A stretch of 64,000 nucleotides of DNA from Marinomonas communis (GTDB lineage: Bacteria; Pseudomonadota; Gammaproteobacteria; Pseudomonadales; Marinomonadaceae), in assembly GCF_004363305.1 (NCBI RefSeq), contig NZ_SNZA01000001.1:522902-586901 (forward strand). Reading direction: 5' to 3'. This document shows, piece by piece, positions 1-8,075 of the stretch. The position numbers were made by a program, and so were the translations under genes. The notes below the pieces were generated by a model. The model was not told the origin of the DNA. It saw only the letters and a list, made by a program, of their open reading frames with translations, and did no database searches. Numbering within the stretch: the stretch's first letter is position 1; each line of letters opens with the position of its first letter.

Positions 1-287
1 GGTGCCTTGATCGTTAATTGGCCACCCATTTTCTCAGTTGCGTAATCAACAAATGCTTCGTCAAGGAATGGCACTGAGTTAGCTTCCATGTAAACACGAA
101 GCTTTGGTAGGTCTAACACTTCATCTGTTTCGACTACTTCTTCAGGACGACAATAAGCCAAACAAGTTTCAGCGTATGGTGTTCCCGGCTGCTGAATAAA
201 AATACGCACAGCCATACCTTCTACACCTTGCTTATCTAGCAAACCGCCTAGGTATTCTTGCGCGCTGTCTGTAATCGTGATGTTCAT
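1..287 (-). CDS. nfuA: Fe/S biogenesis protein NfuA (partial, N-terminal half)
   Basis: The reverse strand reads from an ATG at 287 to the window edge as about 95 residues beginning MNITITDSAQEYLGGLLDKQ. It contains the sequence features of the degenerate A-type scaffold domain that opens NfuA (VRIFIQQPGTPYAETCLAYC, then PEEVVETDEVLDLPKLRVY). NfuA is a cytosolic carrier that delivers 4Fe-4S clusters to apo-proteins under oxidative stress or iron limitation. The C-terminal Nfu domain with its CxxC motif lies beyond the window, so cluster binding cannot be checked here. It is divergent from the siroheme/4Fe-4S reductase gene at 522, itself an Fe/S client. The family call is firm. Confidence 0.9.
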   Translation of the reverse strand, partial: MNITITDSAQEYLGGLLDKQGVEGMAVRIFIQQPGTPYAETCLAYCRPEEVVETDEVLDLPKLRVYMEANSVPFLDEAFVDYATEKMGGQLTIKA

Positions 288-521
288 ACTCACCCTTATA
301 AAATCGTGTGATCATTCAATAGCGCCAATGTTACCCCACTATGATTACAAAACAAAAGACCCACTAAAGAAGTAAAGTATTTTTTCCATTTAGGAAGAAT
401 CAAGACACTCTTCTTTAGTCGATTTTTTTTTAAAGATATAGATAAATATTCATTTTAGGAATAAAGGATTTTTGGTAAATTTACCCTACCTAAAATTTAT
501 ACAACAACGGTTCAGTCTTTT
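288..521. other. Divergent intergenic region, nfuA / cysI-like
   Basis: This 234-base AT-rich gap must hold promoters for both flanking genes. It contains a run of eight to nine T around 424-431 and several A/T tracts. A TAAAAT at 491-496 could be a -10 for the reductase gene, but I see no convincing -35 at the right distance. I do not recognise an IscR or CysB site with confidence. Confidence 0.3.
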
Positions 522-2183
522 ATGTATCAATACGACGCAATTGACCAGCAGCTAGTGGAAGAGCGTGTGGCACAATTTCGCGACCAAACTCGCCGCTACC
601 TGAATAAAGAGCTAAAAGAAGAAGAGTTTCTTCCTTTACGCTTACAAAATGGCCTATACGTTCAGCGCTATGCTCCTATGCTACGTATTGCCATTCCTTA
701 CGGAATGGTTTCCAGTACGCAACTACGACTTCTAGCGGACATCACTCGTCGCTACGATCGTGGCTATGGTCATTTTAGTACTCGCCAAAACCTGCAATTG
801 AACTGGCCTAAGCTTGAAGATGTGCCAGATATTCTTGCTGAATTAGCAACAGTTCAAATGCATGCAGTACAAACCAGCGGTAACTGTATCCGTAATACGA
901 CAACAGACCAATATGCAGGTGTTATCTCTGACGAGGTAGCAGACCCTCGCCCATATTGTGAACTGATTCGCCAGTGGTCTACATTCCACCCAGAATTCGC
1001 GTTCTTACCACGTAAATTCAAAATTGCTGTCTGTGCAACAGATTCTGCCGACCGAGCAGCGACTCAAGTACATGATATCGGTCTTCATATTAAGAAAAAT
1101 GATGCCGGTGAGATTGGCTTTAAAGTCATCGTTGGTGGTGGTCTAGGCCGTACACCAATGGTCGGTGAAACCATTTCTGAATTCATTCCTCGTAGTGACC
1201 TTTTGACGTACCTTGACGCGATCATTCGTGTTTACAACCAACAAGGCCGTCGTGACAACAAGTACAAAGCACGTATTAAGATCCTAGTGAAAGCATTAGG
1301 TATTGAAGAATTCCGTAAGCGTGTAGACGCTGAGTGGGAACACCTTCGTGGTACTGAAAGCACTGTTCCAATGAGTGAGTTCGATCGTTTAGCAAGCTTC
1401 TTCACTGAGCCAGCTTATGAAGCACTTGAAGATCAGCCTGCTGAACTAGCTGCAAAAATCGCTGAAAGCAACGGTTTTGCACGCTGGTACGAGCGCAACA
1501 CATTCGAACACAAAAAACCAGGCTATCGCATCGTAACGCTTTCATTGAAGAAGCCAGGTATCGCACCAGGTGATGCAACAGCTGATCAAATGGAAAAAGC
1601 AGCGAACCTTGCGGATCAATACAGCTTCGGTGAATTGCGTGTTAGCCATGAACAAAACCTTGTACTGGCTGATGTTCGTCAAGATCAGTTGATCGAGCTT
1701 TGGGAAGCCGCGAAAGAAAACGGTTTTGCAACACCTACCCTAGGCCTATTAACAGATATGATCTGTTGCCCAGGTGGTGACTACTGTGGTCTAGCAAATG
1801 CGAAATCGATCCCGATTGCAGAGCAAATCCAAGAGACTTTCGACAACCTAGATTACTTATTCGATATCGGTGAAGTTGACCTTAACATCTCTGGCTGTAT
1901 GAATGCCTGTGGTCACCACCACGTGGGTAACATCGGTATCCTTGGTGTAGATAAGAAAGGCGAAGAGTTCTACCAAGTATCTCTAGGTGGTGCTTCTGGT
2001 CACGATGCATCGATCGGTAAGATCTTAGGCCCCTCTTTTGCTCAGGAGCAAATCGGTGGCGTGATTCAGAAAATCATTGGTGTTTACGTTTCTCAACGTA
2101 CCGAAGAAGAACGCTTTATTGATACCTTCCGCCGTATTGGAATTGCACCATTTAAAGAGGCCGCATATGCCAAAGATAATTAA
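522..2183 (+). CDS. cysI: Sulfite (nitrite/sulfite-type) reductase, siroheme-4Fe4S hemoprotein
   Basis: This 553-residue protein is of the single-polypeptide sulfite reductase hemoprotein type found in Pseudomonas and relatives, which reduces sulfite to sulfide in cysteine synthesis. The two ferredoxin-like/siroheme repeats can be seen: the first half carries GHFSTRQNLQLNWPKLEDVPDILAEL and NCIRNTTTD. The cluster ligands are in the second half, with CCPGGDYC near residue 414 and NISGCMNACGHHH near residue 460, giving the four cysteines that bind the 4Fe-4S cluster bridged to siroheme. There is no flavoprotein subunit gene beside it, which suggests electrons come from ferredoxin or another reductase. 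The stop overlaps the start of the DUF934 gene by 17 bases, so the two are translationally coupled. Nitrite reductase is the alternative; the DUF934 neighbour favours sulfite. Confidence 0.88.
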   Translation: MYQYDAIDQQLVEERVAQFRDQTRRYLNKELKEEEFLPLRLQNGLYVQRYAPMLRIAIPYGMVSSTQLRLLADITRRYDRGYGHFSTRQNLQLNWPKLEDVPDILAELATVQMHAVQTSGNCIRNTTTDQYAGVISDEVADPRPYCELIRQWSTFHPEFAFLPRKFKIAVCATDSADRAATQVHDIGLHIKKNDAGEIGFKVIVGGGLGRTPMVGETISEFIPRSDLLTYLDAIIRVYNQQGRRDNKYKARIKILVKALGIEEFRKRVDAEWEHLRGTESTVPMSEFDRLASFFTEPAYEALEDQPAELAAKIAESNGFARWYERNTFEHKKPGYRIVTLSLKKPGIAPGDATADQMEKAANLADQYSFGELRVSHEQNLVLADVRQDQLIELWEAAKENGFATPTLGLLTDMICCPGGDYCGLANAKSIPIAEQIQETFDNLDYLFDIGEVDLNISGCMNACGHHHVGNIGILGVDKKGEEFYQVSLGGASGHDASIGKILGPSFAQEQIGGVIQKIIGVYVSQRTEEERFIDTFRRIGIAPFKEAAYAKDN

Positions 2184-2646
2184 GAACGGCGAAATCGTCG
2201 AGAACACTTACGTATGGCAACAAGACGTCGAAGCTGTTGCCACTGAGAACGCGATCGTACCAATGCAGAAATGGTTAGATAACCAAGACAGCATCGGCAA
2301 AGTTGCTGGTATTTGGATTGATGCAGGCGAAGGTGTTGAACCTCTTGCAGGTGTTGACATAAGCCAATTTGATGTGATCGGCGTTAACTTCCCAACGTTT
2401 ATGGATGGACGTGGCTTCAGCTACGCTCGTCTACTACGTGAGCGCCTAAATTACCAAGGTGAAATTCGTGCACTTGGTGCATTCATGGCTGACCAGCAAG
2501 GCTACTTGATTCGTTGTGGCTTCAACAGCTTTGAGTTTGCAGAAGACGTTAACCTTGATATCGCGTTAACGCTTAACAAACCATTCAGCGTTGCTTATCA
2601 AGGCGATGTGGCGGATCCACGCCCAATCTTCTTACGCCGCGGTTAA
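2167..2646 (+). CDS. DUF934 family protein, sulfite reductase partner
   Basis: The ATG at 2167 gives a 159-residue protein starting MPKIIKNGEIVENTYVWQQD. This start is preferred over upstream in-frame codons because those lie inside the reductase gene and give an N-terminus unlike the family. The body (DVIGVNFPTFMDGRGFSYARLLRERLNYQGEIRALG, then IRCGFNSFEF) is typical of DUF934, a family nearly always encoded next to this type of sulfite reductase in proteobacteria. Its biochemical role is not established; it is thought to serve sulfite reduction. It ends the two-gene operon and is followed by an intrinsic terminator 26 bases after its stop. Confidence 0.88.
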   Translation: MPKIIKNGEIVENTYVWQQDVEAVATENAIVPMQKWLDNQDSIGKVAGIWIDAGEGVEPLAGVDISQFDVIGVNFPTFMDGRGFSYARLLRERLNYQGEIRALGAFMADQQGYLIRCGFNSFEFAEDVNLDIALTLNKPFSVAYQGDVADPRPIFLRRG

Positions 2647-2672
2647 TTAAAACATTAGCCAGAAACAAAAAA

Positions 2673-2697
2673 CCGAGCTAAATGCTCGGTTTTTTTA
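2673..2697 (+). terminator. Intrinsic terminator of the cysI-DUF934 operon
   Basis: CCGAGC (2673-2678) pairs with GCTCGG (2684-2689) around a TAAAT loop and is followed by a run of T. It lies just after the DUF934 stop. Confidence 0.85.
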
Positions 2698-2699
2698 TG

Positions 2700-2845
2700 C
2701 TTGTACGACCCGATTCCATCGGGGAGAGATGGCTCGTACGACTCAATTCCTATCAAGGTCGTAAGATTAATCTCCTTCGCACAGCGAAGTCCTACAACAG
2801 CATCATTCTTTAAGGTAGGACCGCGCTTCGCGCGGGAAAAACATT
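2700..2845. repeat. REP-like intergenic palindromic patch, copy 1
   Basis: This patch sits between the convergent DUF934 and M14 genes. It holds nested palindromes: CCATC (2716-2720) with GATGG (2728-2732), CTTCGC/GCGAAG (2775-2780, 2784-2789), GTCCTAC/GTAGGAC (2789-2795, 2815-2821), and the GC-rich hairpin CCGCGCTTCGCGCGG from 2821. The last part resembles bacterial REP elements in form. The string GATGGCTCGTACGACTC at 2728-2744 recurs with one change in the second patch near 4752. No coding potential is evident. Confidence 0.6.
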
Positions 2846-2871
2846 TTAGCAACCTCCATATGAAGACGCGC

Positions 2872-4023
2872 TTAATCGCCCTTCATATGCTCACTGTTGA
2901 CCACGTGGTAAATTGGGTAAAGCACATCAGCACCTAGAATCTTAGAGCGCTCAGGCGACCAGCCAACGACTTCGTCAGGCAAGTTCTGATTGTCTTTAAA
3001 TGGCATTTCTAACGTTAATGATAAGCAGCGGTAGGTGTTGCCAACCCATTTAGAAGCCACGGTCAGTGTTTCTTCACCGTAACGTACTTTTTCATAGCCG
3101 ATTTCGTTTTGGAAATCAGGACTAACCGCAGTGAAAATTTCTTCGAATATGGATTCCATATCAGCAATACGTTGATCGAAGTTTGGCACACCTTCACAGC
3201 CATCAACGAAGTTTACTGGCAGAGTTTCATCACCATGAATGTCCAAGAATAAATCAACGCCAGTTTCAGCCATTTTCTTCTGCACAGCCAGTACTTCAGG
3301 GCTACGCTCTTCTGATGCACGCTTCCATTCACGATTCAGATTTACCCCTTTACTGTTAACACGCAAATTACCGTGTACGGCACCATCAGGGTTCATGTTT
3401 GGTACGATGTAAAATCGACATTGTTCCAACAGAGCACGAGCAACAGGGTGTGACTCGTCAAAGATACGCTCCAAAAGCCCTTCCATAAACCACTCTGCCA
3501 TGGTTTCACCAGGGTGTTGACGTGCGATGATCCAAATATTCTTCGCCAAGCCTTGAGTCTTACTAATCTCAAGCATCGTGATATCACGGCCTTCAGCAGT
3601 TTCACCGATATGATGTGTAATACAGTCCTCATAACTTGCCGCCCAAGCGACCATGTCTAAGTGACGCTCGTAGCTGTAAGGCGCAAAGTAAGCGTAATAA
3701 ACACTGTCTTGATCTGGCGTATGCGTCACTACTAACACGCCATCAACGTATTCTGTAGGGACACGGAACCAATGTTCACGATCATAAGAGGCCACCGCTT
3801 GGTAACCATCCCAACCTTCCGCAAAGGCTGCGTCTGACGCATTCTCAAAACGAATGACACATTGCTCACCCATGCCACCTTGTAAACGGAAATAGAACCA
3901 TTGGAAGAAATCAGAGTTTGTATCTTTGGGTATATTTACTCTAATATTGTCCGGCTCTGTGGCGTCGATCACTTCGATATTACCGCCATCAAAGAAACTG
4001 CTGATTTTGAGTCGGCTAGTCAT
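2872..4023 (-). CDS. M14 family zinc carboxypeptidase, cytosolic carboxypeptidase-like
   Basis: This 383-residue protein has the layout of bacterial M14 cytosolic carboxypeptidases related to Nna1/CCP. An N-terminal beta domain of about 115 residues (DSDFFQWFYFRLQGG-like start) precedes the catalytic domain. Zinc ligands can be assigned to HPGE (near residue 169) and to the His of DIHGDE (near residue 263); substrate-binding features include NPDG and NLNREW. It has no signal peptide, so it should act in the cytoplasm on peptide or protein C-termini. The substrate of bacterial members is not established. The gene is monocistronic, divergent from the acidic protein gene at 4060, and ends next to a REP-like patch. 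Family assignment is firm, function less so. Confidence 0.85.
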   Translation of the reverse strand: MTSRLKISSFFDGGNIEVIDATEPDNIRVNIPKDTNSDFFQWFYFRLQGGMGEQCVIRFENASDAAFAEGWDGYQAVASYDREHWFRVPTEYVDGVLVVTHTPDQDSVYYAYFAPYSYERHLDMVAWAASYEDCITHHIGETAEGRDITMLEISKTQGLAKNIWIIARQHPGETMAEWFMEGLLERIFDESHPVARALLEQCRFYIVPNMNPDGAVHGNLRVNSKGVNLNREWKRASEERSPEVLAVQKKMAETGVDLFLDIHGDETLPVNFVDGCEGVPNFDQRIADMESIFEEIFTAVSPDFQNEIGYEKVRYGEETLTVASKWVGNTYRCLSLTLEMPFKDNQNLPDEVVGWSPERSKILGADVLYPIYHVVNSEHMKGD

Positions 4024-4059
4024 TCACTCTTCCTTAACGCTAGGCTGTTAATTTTCATT

Positions 4060-4569
4060 ATGGCAAGTTTACCCATATTCATAAGCGCTGTCGCTAACTC
4101 TACGGACGAACCGCACTTTCCACTGTTATTTACTTGGTCCACACACGACGGTCAGATCAAAGAAGTCTTGGTAACCCCTGACGATGACTGGTTACACGAG
4201 CATTCTATTGAACCCAACCTGCAAAATTTAGACGAACAACAACTGTACGAGTTCGGCTATGAAGCCCAAGACATCTTGTCAGAATGGGCAACTGAACTCG
4301 ATACTGACACCATGTATGCAGTAGATGCAGAGTCGGTAGAGGCGTTAGTCGAAACACTATACGATACAAAAGGCTTAGATCCTGCCTTTGAAATCGTATC
4401 CATTGAACAATGGTTTAATGAACGTGATATCAACCTTCACCGCGCTCGCGAAGAACAAGGCGTTAACACCCCTTTGCACTTGTTAAGCCCTGACGAGCAA
4501 ATCATGAGCCTATTACAACTTGCAGCAAGCCATGACCTACTCGACCTCAGTGATTTGGAAACAGAATAG
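4060..4569 (+). CDS. Acidic hypothetical protein
   Basis: I do not recognise this family. From the ATG at 4060 it encodes 169 residues starting MASLPIFISAVANSTDEPHF. It is strongly acidic (LDTDTMYAVDAESVEALVE and the C-terminal LLDLSDLETE) with mostly helical-looking segments, and has no cysteine pairs, transmembrane segment or convincing signal peptide. A longer reading from 3901 is rejected because it would run antisense through the start of the carboxypeptidase gene. No strong ribosome site is seen before 4060. It is divergent from the M14 gene by 36 bases, so the two may share a control region. A weak terminator follows at 4602. Confidence 0.65.
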   Translation: MASLPIFISAVANSTDEPHFPLLFTWSTHDGQIKEVLVTPDDDWLHEHSIEPNLQNLDEQQLYEFGYEAQDILSEWATELDTDTMYAVDAESVEALVETLYDTKGLDPAFEIVSIEQWFNERDINLHRAREEQGVNTPLHLLSPDEQIMSLLQLAASHDLLDLSDLETE

Positions 4570-4601
4570 TTTCAAGTGTTGTCTGAATAATGAATATAAA
4601 C

Positions 4602-4626
4602 GAGGTGCTATAGCACCTCTCTTTGT
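4602..4626 (+). terminator. Probable terminator after the acidic protein gene
   Basis: GAGGTGC (4602-4608) and GCACCTC (4613-4619) form a perfect 7-bp stem with a TATA loop. The tail TCTTTGT is only partly T-rich. Confidence 0.55.
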
Positions 4627-4657
4627 ATGCTTCTAAAGTGATTAATAAATTTAGATC

Positions 4658-4785
4658 ATATGTTCCGTCTCCATCGGGGAAGCAAGCTTTTTTTATCACG
4701 GGTGCAACCCGCTCCTCCGTTCGGGGATGAGAGCTTATATCGCCATCAGGAGATGGCTTGTACGACTCGATTTAGATCAGGAACA
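4658..4785. repeat. REP-like intergenic palindromic patch, copy 2
   Basis: This stretch before rraA contains CGGGT/ACCCG (4699-4703, 4707-4711) and GCCATC/GATGGC (4742-4747, 4752-4757), followed by TTGTACGACTCGATTTAGATCAGG. The segment from GATGGC onward closely matches 2728-2744 in the first patch. CTCCATCGGGGA at 4668-4679 also echoes TTCCATCGGGGA of the first patch. Confidence 0.6.
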
Positions 4786-4812
4786 GCCATTTTCATCACT
4801 TTGGAATTCACT

Positions 4813-5298
4813 ATGAAAGACATTCTGCCAGATCTGTGCGACCTATATCCTAAGCATATTCAAATTGCCGATCCCATTTTCCAAGACTTTGGTGGCCGTG
4901 ATAACTTCCATGGCGAAGTCGTTACAGTATATTGCTTTGAGGACAATAGCCGCATTCGGGAACTTGTCCAAACACCCGGTAAAGGCAAAGTCTTGGTGGT
5001 AGACGGTGGCGGTAGCCGGCGTAAAGCGTTGCTTGGAGACATGCTGGCGGAGAAAGCTGCAGCCAACGGTTGGGAAGGCGTGGTGATTCATGGTGCGGTT
5101 CGTGATGTTGCTGCGCAAGCACAAGTTAATCTTGGCTTGAAAGCCCTGTGTGCTCACCCAATGCCAACCGAGAAAAAAGGCTTGGGCGAAGTCGGTAAAA
5201 CACTGTCTTTTGCCGGTATCGTGATCGTAAACGGTGATTACATCTATTGTGATGCAAATGGTATTTTGGTTGCCAAGCAACCTTTAGCCCTACCTTAA
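4813..5298 (+). CDS. rraA: RraA, regulator of ribonuclease E activity family
   Basis: The ATG at 4813 gives 161 residues, the standard RraA length. The protein starts MKDILPDLCDLYPKHIQIAD and carries GKVLVVDGGGSRRKALLGDM and VIHGAVRDV, the conserved fold core shared with class II aldolase-like RraA proteins. In E. coli, RraA binds RNase E and inhibits its activity, altering mRNA decay. Upstream in-frame codons are rejected because they run through the REP-like patch. Some family members have HMG/CHA aldolase or demethylmenaquinone-methyltransferase-like labels; the GGGSRRALLGD signature and length support the regulator type. The gene appears monocistronic. Confidence 0.85.
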   Translation: MKDILPDLCDLYPKHIQIADPIFQDFGGRDNFHGEVVTVYCFEDNSRIRELVQTPGKGKVLVVDGGGSRRKALLGDMLAEKAAANGWEGVVIHGAVRDVAAQAQVNLGLKALCAHPMPTEKKGLGEVGKTLSFAGIVIVNGDYIYCDANGILVAKQPLALP

Positions 5299-5307
5299 GC
5301 AAGCAAT

Positions 5308-5335
5308 AAAAAAGGGGAAGCACGTCGCTTCCCCT
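5308..5335 (-). terminator. Intrinsic terminator of the Hsp70 operon
   Basis: GGGGAAGC (5314-5321) pairs with GCTTCCCC (5327-5334). The A-run at 5308-5313 becomes a T-run on the minus strand, so it best serves the Hsp70 operon ending at 5376. It may also stop rraA weakly. Confidence 0.75.
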
Positions 5336-5375
5336 CAAGTTCACACTAGGTGAAGAAGCTCTGCTGAACAGCAGA

Positions 5376-8075
5376 CTAACCTAAAGATAGTCCAATCGGT
5401 AAGGTTTCGCCAATCAGCTTAGAAAGGTCAGCATCCGTGAGCTCAGACGCGCTTTGCTCTAATCGCTGGCCCCATTGGGACGGACATTTATCTTTCTTAA
5501 GCTTATCAAGCACCTTTTTACGCAGAGACTTGAGCTCTTTGCTGTCTTCATCAGAACTCAATTGGACCATCAAAACCGCGGCCAACCCCGCCTGTTTACG
5601 CTTCTTCCAATCCTCTTTAAGCGCATCCTGAGTCAACTTAATCGCCAACGCTTGGTCAAGTGTATTGCCCTCTTCATCCAACAATAATCGACGTGACGCT
5701 AAACGCCCTACTGACCACCATGCCGTATCTGGCTCGGAAGATTTCTTAAGGCGTTTTGAGAGCCAATCAATCGTTTCAAGCTTACGCTCTTTGGGCAGTC
5801 GCTCAAGTGCTCCCACCATACGAATCATGTCATCGCTGGATTTCGTAGTAAGTGCTTTTTGCTTTTCACGAGATCGCTGTCCCGCTGGTGAGTAATATTG
5901 AGCAAACTGTTTGTACAGATTTTCCTGCATCGAAACAGAGAGCCCACCTGCAATACGGCGATACAAGGTCCAATGTTGCCCCCATACTGGTGCTTGATCA
6001 TGCTTAGGGCCTTGTTTCGTTGCATTCATGGTCTGCTCGACCCGAGCTTCATCGCCTAAAGCACCATAGCCTGGACGTAAACAGAAACCAATCAACTGCA
6101 ACCACTGGCGCTCATGTTGTGGCGACTTGGTGCGACCACTTTTCACGGCTAGCAATTTATCAACTAAACGACGAGAAGTGGCCAAGTTCCACTCTTCGCG
6201 ATCACCAAGTAAGCGGTCTAAGTCCTGCTTAAGGGACTTCACCAAATCTGGGTATGCTTTTTGGCCTGCAGCAGAAAAGCATTTCACTAAATGTTCTTCA
6301 GCTTGCCCCATATTACTATGTAACGGGCCATCTTGATCGTTTGCGGCATTCTCTTCTGATGACTTAGCCACACCAAAATGCAGTACCCACTGATCTTTTA
6401 GTGCCTGTGAAAGCAGCTCTACTTTAAGAATACCCACTTCCGTCATGATGGCAGACAAAGCCACTTCAACAGTGTCGCTAGAGGCATTGCCATCTAGCTC
6501 AGTCACTAAGTTTGAGACAAAATGAAGGCCTGATTCATCAGACTTCAACTCTCCCACATCACAGGACAAATGGTCATCACAACGATACAGAGGAAATTGA
6601 ACCTGCTCGCCCATTTTCACTTTAAAGGTTTGCGATAGCTTAATTTGCTCTTCTTTTGGCGTACCTTTCGGCAACAGCCCTAGGAACTGACCATCAGCAA
6701 GCTTCAATAACAAACCATGAGCCACACCACTTTCGATCCGTTCAGACTCACCTGCTAAAGAGCGTAGGTACTGGGCGGCACCTTTCGCAACCGCATCGTT
6801 TGGCTCTGAAGCATTGCAGACAATAATAGGGCTATCAGACCATTGGTTAAGCTGTTCTAAAACACGATTCTTTAGAAGATCACTGTTGAACAAACCACCG
6901 TTAAACAACACCACATCAGGCATATTGGCACCTGTTGCAGCGCTTATTTCATCTCGGTGGGAAGCAAGAAAAGCCGCTAAATGGCGGGTAAAGGCTGCAT
7001 CACTTTCATAAGGCAAACCCAGAGTGTGAACAGCGTAGTCGCTTTTCTGTACTTTGGTATCAAGTGCCTCTAGCGGTAGAAACCCTGTTTCCACTTGTTC
7101 AACCAATTGAGCGCGTTCAACCGTGAATTTCTGTGAGCCGCCAATCAAACGACTGCCGCCACCTAAAACCGTTAAGGTAACGGATTCTGGAGCATCCTGC
7201 CCTAACAAAGACTCTTTGGCTTTACGGGTTTGTTGTACCAACGCTGCCAAGCGAGAAGCAGACAATGCAGAGATTTGACGAGGGTCTAACTGGTAAGCAA
7301 GTGCCTGATCAAGATTGTCGCCACCCAACAGTAGATGATCCCCTACCGCGACACGTTTAAGACTAGTCTTTTTCTGGCCAGTAGTATCAATACGAACCAA
7401 GCTAAAGTCCGTGGTACCACCGCCAATATCAACCACTAAAAGCATTTTTCCTTTCGCCAAGACGCCCAGGTTTTCTTGATTACGAATAAAGTGATAACAC
7501 GCGGCTTGAGGCTCTTCGAGTAAGTACAACTCGCCAAAACCTGCTTGCTGAGCAGCTTCAAGGGTTAGAGCTCTCGCTTCTTCATCAAACGAAGCAGGAA
7601 GTGTCAACGCAACATCTTGTGCTTCAATTGGGCTAGCAGGAAAAGCATGATTCCACGCCGCTCGAATGTGCGACAAAATAAAGGCACTGGCTTGTAGTGG
7701 ACTGACTTTACGCGGTGCTTCACTGCCCCAAGGAAGGATCGCTTCGCGACGGTCAACTTGGCGATGACTAAGCCAGCTTTTTGTACTTTGAACCAATTGT
7801 CCAGAGCGGCGCTGACCAAGCTCTAATGCGCCATGCCCCACAATCAAGTCTGTGGCCTGCCCACGCCATGGAAGAACAGGCTCGATTTTACCGAGTTCAT
7901 CTTTGGCTAATAGGTAAATCGCACTCGGTAAACGCGTGGATGGGCGCACCGTCCCATCCGCCATAAACTGAGGTATTTCCAACAATTTGGGCTCTGTCTC
8001 GCCCGCCGCAAGGTAAGACACCACACAGTTAGTGGTGCCCAAATCAATACCAATACGAAATCGAGCGTTTGACAT
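5376..8075 (-). CDS. Large Hsp70-family protein with C-terminal DUF3731-type extension
   Basis: This 899-residue protein begins with an Hsp70 nucleotide-binding domain (about residues 1-430): FRIGIDLGTTNCVVSY (phosphate 1), a Lys in QSTKSWL matching the catalytic lysine region, VVDIGGGTTDFS (phosphate 2) and VVLFNGGLFN (adenosine). The remaining 460 residues are not a DnaK substrate domain. They include a short beta region and a long charged helical part (KSLKQDLDRLLGDREEWNLATSRRLVDKLLAVKSG), which I take to be DUF3731. It forms a pair with the shorter Hsp70 gene upstream, whose stop and this start share one base. No J-domain or GrpE gene is nearby. The client and the function are unknown. 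Confidence 0.85.
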   Translation of the reverse strand: MSNARFRIGIDLGTTNCVVSYLAAGETEPKLLEIPQFMADGTVRPSTRLPSAIYLLAKDELGKIEPVLPWRGQATDLIVGHGALELGQRRSGQLVQSTKSWLSHRQVDRREAILPWGSEAPRKVSPLQASAFILSHIRAAWNHAFPASPIEAQDVALTLPASFDEEARALTLEAAQQAGFGELYLLEEPQAACYHFIRNQENLGVLAKGKMLLVVDIGGGTTDFSLVRIDTTGQKKTSLKRVAVGDHLLLGGDNLDQALAYQLDPRQISALSASRLAALVQQTRKAKESLLGQDAPESVTLTVLGGGSRLIGGSQKFTVERAQLVEQVETGFLPLEALDTKVQKSDYAVHTLGLPYESDAAFTRHLAAFLASHRDEISAATGANMPDVVLFNGGLFNSDLLKNRVLEQLNQWSDSPIIVCNASEPNDAVAKGAAQYLRSLAGESERIESGVAHGLLLKLADGQFLGLLPKGTPKEEQIKLSQTFKVKMGEQVQFPLYRCDDHLSCDVGELKSDESGLHFVSNLVTELDGNASSDTVEVALSAIMTEVGILKVELLSQALKDQWVLHFGVAKSSEENAANDQDGPLHSNMGQAEEHLVKCFSAAGQKAYPDLVKSLKQDLDRLLGDREEWNLATSRRLVDKLLAVKSGRTKSPQHERQWLQLIGFCLRPGYGALGDEARVEQTMNATKQGPKHDQAPVWGQHWTLYRRIAGGLSVSMQENLYKQFAQYYSPAGQRSREKQKALTTKSSDDMIRMVGALERLPKERKLETIDWLSKRLKKSSEPDTAWWSVGRLASRRLLLDEEGNTLDQALAIKLTQDALKEDWKKRKQAGLAAVLMVQLSSDEDSKELKSLRKKVLDKLKKDKCPSQWGQRLEQSASELTDADLSKLIGETLPIGLSLG

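Noticed and set aside
3901..4059. Longer reading of the acidic protein from 3901
   Set aside because: It runs antisense through the start of the M14 gene; the ATG at 4060 is the more sensible start.
4660..4812. Coding extension of rraA upstream of 4813
   Set aside because: It crosses the REP-like palindromes, and the RraA N-terminus begins at 4813.
4843..5280. Minus-strand reading of 145 codons opposite rraA
   Set aside because: It is a shadow of rraA with no family resemblance and no ribosome site.
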